DNA of 64,000 bases from Spinacia oleracea (Eukaryota > Streptophyta > Magnoliopsida > Caryophyllales > Amaranthaceae), in assembly GCF_020520425.1 (NCBI RefSeq), contig NC_079490.1:3410001-3474000 (forward strand). Reading direction: 5' to 3'. Below are positions 43,001 to 53,269 of this stretch, piece after piece. Position 1 is the first letter of the stretch. Every line of letters begins with the position of its first letter. The translations under genes and the position numbers were made by a program. A model generated the notes under the pieces. It saw nothing but the letters and a program-made list of their open reading frames with translations. It had not been told where the DNA came from and searched no databases.

Positions 43001-46000
43001 GAAATGTGTAGTGTTTATGGTCTTCATATCTGATTTCAAATGCTTCAGTGTATACCATACGTCAAGTAATGGTACGTGATGTTGCTGAAACTGACATTAT
43101 GCAGCTACTGTATGGAGAAAGTCCTCATGGTCAGTAAGAATGTTAAGGAACCTGAATATTGTATTTACTTAACCATGCTTGACGTAGTTAATGCTTGACA
43201 TCCCCGTCCCTTCAAAGTTAATCATCAAAGGATTGTGGTCAGATTTATTTCTCTCCAGCACTTGAACAGATAGCATATTGTATTTGCTTAACCATGCTTG
43301 ATTTGCAATACATCTATCTATCCATCCTTGAGTGTATCCTATCACCATCGTCTTGGTTATTACACCAGGTGTAATGGGCCCCACCAACAGAACTGAATTA
43401 AAGTCACCACAAAAGAATTGAGGTTGGTGATTTTGAGAGAGAAAATTCCAGAGTTCCTTGAGTAGTTAAAATCATAAACCGCTGTGAATAAGATGGTTTC
43501 CCCTGTGCCAACTACCATCAACTTAGTAGCTATACCTTGAGCAGAGACCTTCTTTACCTGGACATTTACCACTCTTGGATTCCATGCGATCCATATCCTT
43601 CCATTTACAGCATGCGATTAGTTATGATTTATGAACAACTATCCAGTTTTTGAACATATTTTTGGAGACTTTTCCAGACTTATTTTCTTTTACTCCAGTC
43701 TCTAGGAAGCTACAAATATCAGTTTTATTTTTATGCAAAAAAAATTAATTTCCTTTTGCTTGAAGGGCTTGTTGCAGCCCCTCAAGTTCCAGCAAAGGAG
43801 CTTCATGGGCATTGAACTGAATTTTCTTCCTGATTTAGCTGTAACGTAACTCGTTAAAATTACACTATTTGTTGTCATTTGGTAGAGCATTGTGTTTGAA
43901 TGTTCATAGAGACTTTAATGTAAAGTATTTGGGATCTATAAAGGATATGGTTAGTCAAATAATCTGAGGTTTACTCTGTGCTATGAGTATTTGTTGTAAT
44001 CGTCACACTCGCATGCAAACGTTGAGCAAATTCTTAGCTTAACTGAAATCATAAAGTTCTATTTCTTTGTTTTCATTGGACAACCATACTTTACTAATTG
44101 ACTTACCAAATATTATCATTGATGTACCTATCTATGTGCAACTTGAAAACATAAAGAAGTTTTGGTTTGATGCAAACTCGAGCGCACGTTACCCGATTAT
44201 AATATAAAGTCACCTCATTTCTTGAAAAGTTAACCCTTTGTGTGAATGTTGTCATTAAATTATCTCAGTAAAAACCCTGTTTTACCATACACCCATCTTA
44301 CCTTAAAACCAGTGTTCGTTTAATGATGGATTATTGCATTTGAGATCATTAGATGAAGATATTTTCCACCTTTATTTTGACTATTTCCAAGAGTAAATTT
44401 CCATATTTACATAAGTTGTCCATGGTTTATGCAGGGTTATAACTTATTAATGCTTGAATAATACAGAGTAACTTGTTAGGAAACTATTAACTCTGTAATC
44501 TGTACTATGATTATGAATTAAGGGTATACTTCGTATTATTTATTATGCAGTCCATATTATGATTATGACTCAACAGCTTTTACTAAGTCAAGTAAACTAT
44601 TGTGGGCTACTATTATATGCTGGTTTCATTTGATAAAGACTTGTGTTCTTACAAAGTACTCAACTTATCATTGGTGGATGTCATTTGCGTCCTTAAAATG
44701 ATCTTTTGTCCATTTTGATGCAGGTGTCTCGCTTGTCTACAAGAGCTTCAACAAGAATATATTGTTTTGAAAAAGAAATTCGAAATTCTCTTCCAGGTAT
44801 CTTCACCTCTGTAATCTTGTGTATTATTGTGCATATTTTCAATGAATTTATTTTATTACTTGACTAAAAGAAATATGACCCATCATCTTTTCTGCTGTTT
44901 TCGTATTTGTATCTATTTCACTTCTTTTGCCAATCATATCTCTCAATTTTCGGGTTCGGGTTAAATCGGATTGGTCACTTTCGGGTTCGGGTTCGGGTTC
45001 ACATATGTTTGTTCAAGATCCAAAACTTTCGGGTTCGGGTCGACCCAACGGGTTGAGAGATTTTAAAATGAGTATTAAATGTTCATTAATTTAGATAATA
45101 AATATACAAGGGTAAATTGTTTTTTACCACCTAAAAAAATTGACAAATTGTTTTTTACCACCTAAAAAAATTAAAATTGTTTTTTACCACCTAAAAATAA
45201 AATAAAAATTGTCTTTTACCACCTTTTAACTATAAAATAGATGAAAACGTTATGTGAATTAATTGAAAGTAAGGGAAAATTGTAGCTTATATACATAAAA
45301 ATCGTGTGAGAAATAAGGAAATGCAAAATATAGTCGTTGAAATGAGATCGCATAACGTTTTCGTCCATATTTCCGGTTAAGAGGTGGTAAAAAACAATTT
45401 TTATTTTATTTTTAGGTGGTAAAAGACAATTTTTATTTTTTTAGGTGGTAAAAAACAATTTATCAATTTTTTTAGGTGGTAAAAAACAATTTACCCAATA
45501 TACAAAATACGGGCACAAAATTACAAATTTTCCTACACAAGTTTATATTTAGTCAAATTCAACTATAAAATGACGTATAAATCAAATTAAATCACATTAC
45601 ACCCAACAATAATAAAAACGTGTCTACTATACTTAAAGTTACTCATAATCTCATTTATTACTATAAATACAATGATTTTCAATCGGTCGGGTGAAAATGG
45701 GTTCGGTCGGGTTTTGACCCATTACTTTTCGGATTGCTTGGGTTCGGATAAAATCAGGTTACGGGTCACAATATCTTGTTCAAGACCCTTCATTTTCGGG
45801 TCGGTTTTCGGGCCCGGTCGATTTTTGACAGGTCTAAGTATGACCCATCATCTTTTCTGTTTTCGTATTTGTATTCTATTTCACTTCTTTTGCCAATCAA
45901 AATTTACTCGATTATCCTCCTCAACTAGTCCTAATATCTCTCAATCTTCTGTGATTGCTCATTTGCAGCTGGAGCAAGACATTGTGCAAAAAGGCGGGAT

Positions 46001-46019
46001 AGTTCCAACCAAGGATTAA
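40058..46019 (+). CDS. Histidine-containing phosphotransfer protein (AHP)
   Basis: Six exons: 40058-40120, 40234-40364, 40478-40546, 40899-40970, 44724-44796 and 45969-46019, all with GT-AG borders. They give 459 nt and 152 residues, the usual AHP size. It starts [15 protein letters not shown]. The helical HPt bundle contains [18 protein letters not shown] and the phospho-accepting His80 in [14 protein letters not shown] (HQ.KGSS signature), then [12 protein letters not shown] and the tail [16 protein letters not shown]. AHPs carry phosphate from cytokinin-receptor histidine kinases to nuclear response regulators, shuttling between cytosol and nucleus. The catalytic His is present, so it is a true, not pseudo, HPt. 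Intron 4 (3.75 kb) holds an antisense LINE. Intron 5 holds nested transposons. The last exon is duplicated at 51342. Confidence 0.93.
41560..41760. mobile_element. Short dispersed repeat fragment in AHP intron 4
   Basis: It begins AAGGGCGTAGCTATGGGGAA and continues with a GCCGCCCCCACGA stretch. This is the same start style as fragments near 12845 (GGGGCAGAATTAGGGGATGG) and 60995 (GGGGCGAATCTTGGCCTGGA). Class is not assigned. Confidence 0.35.
42099..43860 (-). mobile_element. L1-type LINE remnant, antisense in AHP intron 4
   Basis: Read on the minus strand, in order: an endonuclease start [20 protein letters not shown] (43803 down); further endonuclease with [13 protein letters not shown] and [13 protein letters not shown] (about 43390-43170); a short reverse-transcriptase piece with [11 protein letters not shown] (about 42650-42422); and a zinc-binding-type region with [12 protein letters not shown] (about 42395-42099). 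Several frames are used and most of the reverse transcriptase is missing, so the element is dead and internally deleted. A partial second copy is at 49778-50420. Confidence 0.8.
44947..45837. mobile_element. hAT-like element in AHP intron 5, hosting a nested MULE
   Basis: Left interior is repeats of TTTCGGGTTCGGGT. The right end GATTTTTGACAGGTCTA resembles the ends of the dispersed hAT-like element at 46430. It is flanked by a direct repeat of about 75 bp (44873-44946 and 45839-45912) of intron sequence. The corresponding position in unit B (about 51230-51300) lacks it. Confidence 0.55.
45110..45496. mobile_element. Foldback MULE-type MITE with repeated subterminal units
   Basis: Each arm carries about four copies of a unit around TTGTTTTTTACCACCTAAAA (complement TTTTAGGTGGTAAAAAACAA). 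Ends are GGGTAAATTGTTTTTTACCA and its complement. A perfect 9-bp duplication AATATACAA flanks it (45101-45109, 45497-45505). Half of a relative is at 16268-16330. Confidence 0.92.
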
Positions 46020-46775
46020 CAAGTATTGGAAACCTTGTGTTTTTTCTAGCAAAATCAAACGAAGAGAAAGTTAGTAGATCGCGCTGGATGTGTAGATCCT
46101 TTTGCAGGTCTCCGTAAACTTTGTGTTCGAGAATTGAACCACTGTGAATAACCATGCCTAAATCTGAAACTTTAGATATTGTTTTCTTGTGAGATATGTT
46201 TCAGGCCTCTTATCCTGTTTAACCAAATTGTGTGACAAATTATTGCATGACATTCTTGATGCATTGTAGTTGTGTACTGAGTACTTGTGTTTAGTGTTCA
46301 TGCTTCTTTCTTTGTAGTTGACTTGAAGGCTACTTAATACTTGCGATTTTATCTGATTTTAAGGAAGTCTTGGGCTGAGCCCTAAGATATATTCACTAGC
46401 ATAGCTCCTATGCCATGCTCATTTCTAGGGGTGTCAAACTCGGATCATCGGTCGGTTGCGAGTCGGGTATAATCATTTCGGGAATCGGATAATGTAGTTG
46501 TACAGGTCATTTCGCTTATGCGGATTGAATGTGTGAATTTTTTTTTCCGGGTGACTTTGGTTTTTGTCAGAAATCGGTTGAATGGGGTCAGTTTTTAACA
46601 GCCCTACTCACATCCTTGCAATGTGAGGCTTGATCGGTTATGGTAGAAAGTGAATGCTTGCAAGTGGTGAGCTTACTCCAAGACAAGCAATGTAATGGTT
46701 CTTATCTTGGCACAACAATTAGGGAGATTTTATTACTTGTCAAAACTATTTTGATTTTGTTAGCTTTAATCATGT
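46020..46775. other. AHP 3' region and a hAT-like fragment
   Basis: Bases 46020-46370 are the AHP 3' untranslated region and flank, duplicated at 51393-51740. Bases 46427-46605 (AGGGGTGTCAAACTCGGATC... to AACAGCCCTA) look like a small hAT-type element. Confidence 0.5.
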
Positions 46776-47146
46776 CATGGGTGGCAATTTCATCCGAGTT
46801 CGACATATATCCGAATTGAATATATAGATCAAAACCCGATAAAACACGAATGTTAAACGGGTGGATCGGGTGATGGATCGCGTCGGATTTGGGTGGAGGT
46901 TCATCCAACCCTCACCCGATCCATCCATCCATCCGTTAAAATTATTAATTTTTTTTTACTAAAATACTTAATTATTAATAGAATCTTGTATTTATTACCT
47001 AATAATTTTTTATTATTAGCATTTTAGACTATTTTATAATGTAAATGTATCAAATGTATAAATGGGTCGGATGTGGATGTGAAAACTTGACGGATAGAGG
47101 CATATGAAGCTCCACCCGATCCACCTCCGATCCATTGCCACCTCTA
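46776..47146. mobile_element. hAT-type non-autonomous element
   Basis: Ends CATGGGTGGCAAT and ATTGCCACCTCTA, with an 8-bp target duplication AATCATG(T/C) (46768-46775, 47147-47154; one mismatch). The interior has GGGTGGATCGGGTG words as in 18366-19047. Confidence 0.85.
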
Positions 47147-47900
47147 AATCATGCGTTTAGGGGCTAATCAGGCAGCAAACGCTATGGTTCATTTGAGGCC
47201 CTAGATTACTCTACTAGAGTTTGGGTAGGTTGTTGTCCAACTGATGTGGAGGGATTCTCAAGTCTTGAGCATAGCTTAGGTAGGGCTCGGCCTCGTGACT
47301 TGGTCAATTCTTTTCCTACTCTATCAACTTGCGTTGGTTAAGTACAAAGTAGTCCCAAACACCAAAGTCAATATCTAAAAGTATAATTAATAAAAGCATC
47401 TAAACTCCGCTAACTTCATCGGCTTCTCCGAGAGTTATCACTTCGACATCCTCATCGATTGATTTTGGCGGAAATGAACTCTTGCAAGTTGCAAGACAAC
47501 GTCTTTGTCATCTCCCCTCTCCGTTCAATTTCAACACTTTCTTTTAATCTGGTTTGTATTCATTTCTTCCTAATTCACGATGATGCAAAGTTTCGAGGTT
47601 GGTGTCAAGAGTTTATTGGCTCATGACCGGAACTGCATGAATTGGACTTAAACTCATTTTGAGCTTCACAAGGTTGTTGGATTCGAGCAAATTCTACAAC
47701 TTATGTTGCTTGTCTGGTGTTGTACTGTCACACAAAGTGTGAGGTGTCAGATTGTTGGACTCTTTTAAGTTATTTTAATAAGCATTTTTTGCTTGCGGAT
47801 TTATTCAATTTAAGTCTAGGATTTAAGTTATTTCCTGGTCCTAATTGTATTAGGAGGTTTTTTTGCCCTATAACTAGACTTTAATCTTTGTACGAGTACA
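47147..47900. other. Intergenic, upstream of UBL5
   Basis: No gene recognised. The last 100-150 bases are probably the UBL5 core promoter. Confidence 0.5.
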
Positions 47901-49425
47901 AGTTTTGGTGTTTTCCCAAATTCAATTTTCCTTATCATTATCGTCGTCGTGTCAATCAAAAACCCTAATTCGTTCCGATTCAATTTCAGCCTCGCAATTT
48001 CTCTATCCTCCCCATCTCGATTCCCTCCGCTTTCTCTCTCCTAATTCCGACAACCATCTCCGGCACCGCCTGATCAATCAATCCATCTGCTCATTTATCG
48101 ATTTCAGATAAACATCTTTCACCAGGTTCGTGATTCTTCTCTTTCTCTCTCTTCGATTTTTCTTCAGAATTAGTTAACTTTTCTTTAATTATTTGGTCGC
48201 GATTGGTATTTTATGCCCTAATTACGTGATTGAATTGCGTTTTGAGCTTCAATTTGGGATGTATTGTTTGTAGAAAGGCGTCAGTGTTTAATTTTTGGAT
48301 TTGATGAATTTTCGATCTTTTTGGGGCTTAGGGTTTACGCTGTTGGAAATTTCATTCTGTTGTATGTGGAAAGTTGCGTGGAATTGGGATTAAACGTGTT
48401 TTGTTGATCAATTTTGAGGGTGGAGGAATATGATTGTAATGTCTATCAGCTTCAGTTTTTTGTTACTGCAATTATGAGTTGCAAGCTCCAGTACTCATAG
48501 CGGCAACATGTGATTAACTGGAGGGAAGATTGACACTTTTTTTGTGGGGTATTATAACTAATAATTAGTCCAAAGTTCGGGGATTCTGATTACAGAGTGA
48601 TGTTTTATCCTCTTTTGTGATAAACCCTTGTCTTTTGCTTGATTGTTTGTCATCGCCAGCATAGTCTTGTGAGCTATAGATGATTGCCAGAACTAACTAA
48701 CTACATATTGCACAGTAATGAGTGAAGGAATAAAGGAGGAGTACATTTGCAGCACAACATTTAGGATGATATGTAATATTATAATGTTTCAAGGTGGTTG
48801 GAGCCGACAAAATGGTTTGGTTTTTGTCACTTTTTGATGTCGAGGAGACGAGGAGTACTTTGGCCTATTCATGGACGTCCAATTGATTGTTCTGTATGTT
48901 GTTTATCCTTCCCTGTTTCCACAGTTCTCTTTGACTAATAGGTTTTTGAACCTACGGTTGCTTGGTGTTAACTGTTTAAGATTATGTTGTTCTCTAGTGT
49001 CTCCGTTCTTACTGTTTGTTTTAGTTTTGCTTATGAAATGTGAAAAACAAAATCAGAGATTTCAAATTGGGAATAAGATTAAGATATTCTATGCTCGCTT
49101 TATAGTAGGTTGACATAATGTTTGGCTAGTCTTTAGTCTTATAGAAGACAGAGTCATCTGGATGGAGCACCTATAGAATCGTGACAGTGTTGGAATTTGG
49201 ACTTGTACTTCTTGAGAGTACTTCGTTTGGTTCATTGTGTACACATATCTTAAGTATGTTGATAGTGGTCTAATCCTTGATTATGTATCCCATATCTTTC
49301 TATGTCATGATTTGTTAGTTTAATGTTTAGAAATTTTAGTTAAATGTTAATTTTGTGGTTGAGAAAAATATTAGGAAATTGTGGTGGACCTGGGGTGCTC
49401 AATTTTCAATGTTTACTTTTTGTAG
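47900..49425 (+). promoter_or_regulatory. UBL5 leader exon and leader intron
   Basis: A leader exon (about 47900-48125, CT-rich, ends TTTCACCAG before GTTCGTGATT) is followed by a 1300-base intron (48126-49425) ending TTTTTGTAG. The coding exon starts at 49426. A leader intron is common in plant housekeeping genes. The whole unit is repeated at about 53270-55090. Confidence 0.7.
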
Positions 49426-49446
49426 GTGAGACAAAAAGAAGGAAAG

Positions 49447-49668
49447 ATGATTGAGGTGGTGTTGAACGACAGATTGGGGAAGAAAGTGCGCGTAAAGTGC
49501 AACGAAGATGACACCGTTGGAGACTTGAAGAAGCTTGTTGCTGCTCAGACTGGTACTCGCTCTGAAAAGATACGAATTCAGAAGTGGTACACAATTTACA
49601 AGGATCATATCACGCTCAGGGATTACGAGATTCATGATGGCATGGGTCTCGAGCTCTACTACAATTGA
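49447..49668 (+). CDS. UBL5: Ubiquitin-like protein 5 (UBL5/Hub1)
   Basis: An intronless 73-residue frame: [20 protein letters not shown], then [37 protein letters not shown] and [11 protein letters not shown]. The full length, the C-terminal di-tyrosine (YYN here) in place of a diglycine, and the order of the strands are diagnostic of UBL5/Hub1, one of the most conserved eukaryotic ubiquitin-like proteins. It binds spliceosome components non-covalently and influences splice-site choice in the nucleus. The start is the first ATG after the leader acceptor, 21 bases in. No break is seen. Confidence 0.96.
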   Translation: MIEVVLNDRLGKKVRVKCNEDDTVGDLKKLVAAQTGTRSEKIRIQKWYTIYKDHITLRDYEIHDGMGLELYYN

Positions 49669-49777
49669 TCACCTTCTTCTTCATGGTTGTTATTCTTTTC
49701 TCACTCACTTTCTGTTTTTTTCGATGTCTTTTGGAGTAATTTTCATGTTAATTTTGTGAGTGTTTCACGCTCAAGGA

Positions 49778-50420
49778 TTACCAGATTGTTACGTATGAAT
49801 TTCCTCCATGGTTCTTGTATAGTTTCACCTCAAAAGGCTGTTATACATCTGTTTTATAGAGAAATGAAAACAACATCTCCATATACCTTTTTAATCATCC
49901 ATGAATTGATTAGGGATAGACATTTGAAGTACTGATCTTGTCATCACATAGTAGGTATGGATCCATTTGATCCACATTTTGTCCTTTATTTGTAGATTCC
50001 AAAGTAGTTTACAAATGGCTGCTTGATTCAACAATTGATCTGTCTGAATCCTCTAATAGAAGATGTATTGGGCACTTTAGGAATTAAAGAAACATATGTG
50101 CAATTTACCTGCTCAGGCATCTTAGAGTGAATAAAGAATTCCTGCACTACAGTAGTTATGCTTTTTCCTATTATACCCCATACCTTCTGAAAAAAATAGC
50201 CATTATAACCATCAATTCCAGGAGCTTTCGAGCTGTTAATGCCAAAAGCAGCTTGTTTTATCTCCTCCACAGTAACATATGCACAAAGGCTTGACGGTCC
50301 AGTATAGGTCCTTTCTCAATGATGGTTCTGTCTACCATTGGGAGTTCTGAGGCAGCAGATCCCATTAGTTTCCCATAGAGACCATAACTTTATCCTTGAT
50401 ATGATTCTAAGAATGAAGCC
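49778..50420 (-). mobile_element. LINE remnant, second copy
   Basis: It corresponds to parts of 42125-42700 with the reverse-transcriptase words PGIDGYNGYFFQKVWGIIGK and SLIPKVPNTSSIRGFR better preserved than in the first copy. It is carried by the segmental duplication, not a separate insertion. Confidence 0.75.
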
Positions 50421-51341
50421 ATTAGCAATTGTCACACACTCACACTATATGTTGTCATTGGGTAGAGCACTACCAGATCATTTTTTTAATGTTCATAGAG
50501 ACTTTAATGTAAAGTGTTCGTTCTGTAAAGGATATTGACATATCGTTAGTCAAATAATCTGCGGTTTACTCTGTGCTATGAGTATTTGTTGTAATCTTCT
50601 TGTTACTCTCGCATGCAAACATTGGGTATATTTTTAGCTGAACTGACATCATAAACTTCTGTTTCTTTAGTTTTCATTGGACAACCATAATTTACTAATT
50701 GACTTGTCAAATATTATTTTTTAGCGTTCAGGTCATCATTGATGTACCTAACTACCTACCTATGTGCAACTTGAAAACATAAAGAAGTTTTGGTTTGATG
50801 CAAACTCAAGTACAAGTCACCCTTTTATGATTTAAAGTCGCCTCATATTTCTTGAAAAGTTAACTCTTTGTGTGAATGTTGCTGTTAAATTATCTCAGCA
50901 AAAACCATGTTTTACCATACACCTGTCTAGTCTTTGTGTGAATGTTTTGATGGATTATTGCATTTGAGATCATTAGATAAGATATCTTCCCCTTTCTTTT
51001 GACTATTTAGAACCTTCCAAGAGTAAATTTCCATGTTTACACAAGTTGTCCATGGGTTATGCAGGGTTATAACTTATTAATGCTTGAATAATAAGGAGTA
51101 TTTTGCTAGGAAACTATCAACTCTGTAATCTGTACTATGATATGAATTAAGGGTATACTTCGTATTGTTTACTATCTGTCCGTATTATGCTTATGTCGAG
51201 TTTATTCTATTACTCGACTAACAGAAATATGACCCATCATCTTTTCTGCTGTTTCTTATTTTTTTTTTTTTTATCATTTTATCTTCCTTCAAGTTCTAAT
51301 ATCTCTCAATTTTCTGTGATTGCTCATTTGCAGGCTTGCAG

Positions 51342-51392
51342 CTGGAGCAAGACATTGTGCAAAAAGGAGGGATAGTTTCGACCAAGGATTAA
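51342..51392 (+). pseudogene. Orphan copy of AHP exon 6
   Basis: It codes [16 protein letters not shown] and stop, with one residue (P to S) different from the real exon. It is preceded by TTTGCAGGCTTGCAG, a doubled acceptor, where the parent has one. AHP exons 1-5 are absent from unit B, so no AHP can be made here on its own. Confidence 0.88.
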
Positions 51393-52330
51393 GTATTGGA
51401 AACCTTTGTATTTTCTAGCAAAACCAAACAAAAAGAAAGTTATTAAATCGCGCTTGAGCCTTGATGTGTAGATCCTTTTGCAGGTCTCTGTAAACTTTGT
51501 TTCAAGAACCACTGTGAATAAACCATGCCTAATTCTGAAACTTTAGTTACTGTTTTCTTGTGAGATATATTTCAGGCCTCATCCTGTTTAACCAAATTGT
51601 GTGACAAATTATTGCATGACATTCTTGATGCATCGAAGTTGTGTACGGATACTTGTGTTTAGTGTTCATGTTTCTTTGTGGTTGACTTGTAGGCTACTTA
51701 ATACAAAGTATCTAATTTTATGATAGTCTTGGGGTTGAGCCCTAAGAAGCACCCAGGTGCACCGTACACCCAAGGGTGCTTTTACTCTTATTGGTGGTAT
51801 ACGGATGTAGTCTAGCTAAGCTCTGATGAATCGGGAGTCTTATGCGTGAATGATTTCATGAATGATCTTTTGTTGCGAAACCCCGACCCACTTAGTACCT
51901 ACGACAAACTTGTACAATTGAGTAGGTGGATTCTATTGACTACTGAATTAGAATCTATCTCAGGTTTGTTCGTTCAGCTACACAAGTTAACCCTTGAGTC
52001 ACTCATATGTTTCAAGCATAACACAGCTGGGGCTCGAGCTTGCACCAAATCCACCAACTTTTGTTGGTTAAATATGAATATATTGATTTTTTGTTTTGTT
52101 TAACAAGGGTACGTAAGAAAAAATAACTTATGAGGCCCCTCTCATGAGGGAAACTCAAGCAATCATTGTACTATTACAAGGATCAATATACCTAGAAGTA
52201 CTAACTTTATGATCAATATTTGCAATCCAATTTGTTGCCTTGGTTCTTCTTCCAATACACATGCTTAATATTCCAAAAATCGAATTGGCGAAGAACTGCT
52301 ATATCGTTAATAATGTTGTGAAACTTCCAT
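51393..52330. other. Copy of AHP 3' region, then unassigned DNA
   Basis: Bases 51393-51740 match the AHP 3' flank. Bases 51740-52200 have no recognised feature. A short open frame at 51846-52103 has no family resemblance I can see. Confidence 0.5.
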
Positions 52331-52505
52331 GATACGGACTTCCCCTTATTCATTTAAATGAGTTGATGACATAAAGGTTGTCTTCCCCGATATAAAGCTT
52401 CTTAATTTGAAGTATGAGAGTTTCTTGAATACCTTTATGAAAAACAAAAACTTTCGTCTTGAAAGCTTGATTGATAACTAAATTACATGTATACGTGCTA
52501 ACACT
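52330..52505 (-). pseudogene. Decayed RNase H-like fragment
   Basis: The minus strand has KLYIGEDNLYVINSF, parallel to NLYIEGDNLLVIDSI at 2531-2998, with stops around it. A second relic of the same RNase H-like family. Confidence 0.4.
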
Positions 52506-52510
52506 TGAGC

Positions 52511-52866
52511 CAAGATTGTGGAGGAAAAAAGGTGGAATTAGCTAACTTCGACAACATTTGAGGTGCACATAATAACAACCAGAAAACAGAAGTCAATACC
52601 GGAAAATGGTCACATGTGATCTCTAGCAAGATTGTGGAGGAAAAATGGTAGAATTAGCCAACTTCGACAACACTTGAGGTGCACGTAATTGTTAACAACC
52701 AGTAAACGGAAGTCAATGCCGAAAAATGGTCACATGTGGTCTCTAGCAAGACCGTGGAGGAAAAATGGTGGAATTAGCCAACTTCGACAACACTTGAGGT
52801 GCACGTAATTGTTAACAACCAGAAAACGGAAGTCAATGCCGAAAAATGGTCATATGTAATCTCTAA
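52511..52866. repeat. Minisatellite, three units of about 119 bp
   Basis: Units begin at 52511, 52627 and 52747 with CAAGA(T/C)(T/C)GTGGAGGAAAAA and end GTCA(C/T)ATGT(G/A)(A/G)TCTCTA. Units 2 and 3 are more alike than either is to unit 1. Not present in unit A. Confidence 0.9.
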
Positions 52867-53269
52867 CAAATAATTTTTACTTTAGGATATGACTTCACCA
52901 AAAAAATTTCATTTCTCGCAAGATTTAAGTTATAAAAGATCAAATTTGACATAATTTTCTTAATATAAAATTCAACAAAATAAGTGTAATAAAACGAAAC
53001 ATAAACTAACATATCAACACGTGGAAACTACTCAAGAGAAGCTGTAAAAATAACTGAAATACCAGGTTTTTACAGTTGGACTTCTGCGCTGGGCCCCAAC
53101 CGTTTTCTCAACACTGTAACTCCAGTTGGCCCAAAAAAGTTTTTTAAAAAAAAAAATCAAAAAAAATATTGAAAAAGCCACGTCGCCCACAATAAAAATA
53201 CACGATTTTTCTTTTATTTTTATTTCCGTAAATAATTTTATTTCCCAAATTCAATTTCCCTTTTTTTCT

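Larger units (their letters stand above)
42125..49425 (+). repeat. Tandem segmental duplication, unit A
   Basis: It runs from the LINE in AHP intron 4 through AHP exon 6, the intergenic region, and the UBL5 leader exon and leader intron. It aligns collinearly with 49778-55090. Shared landmarks are the LINE pieces, TTTACTCTGTGCTATGAGTA, AHP exon 6, the 3' region after it, TCGTCGTCGTGTCAATCAAA and the leader intron to its acceptor. Confidence 0.85.

Noticed and set aside
45672-46019. 115-codon open frame ending at the AHP stop
   Set aside because: Only its last 16 codons (exon 6) are real; the rest reads through intron 5 repeat DNA.
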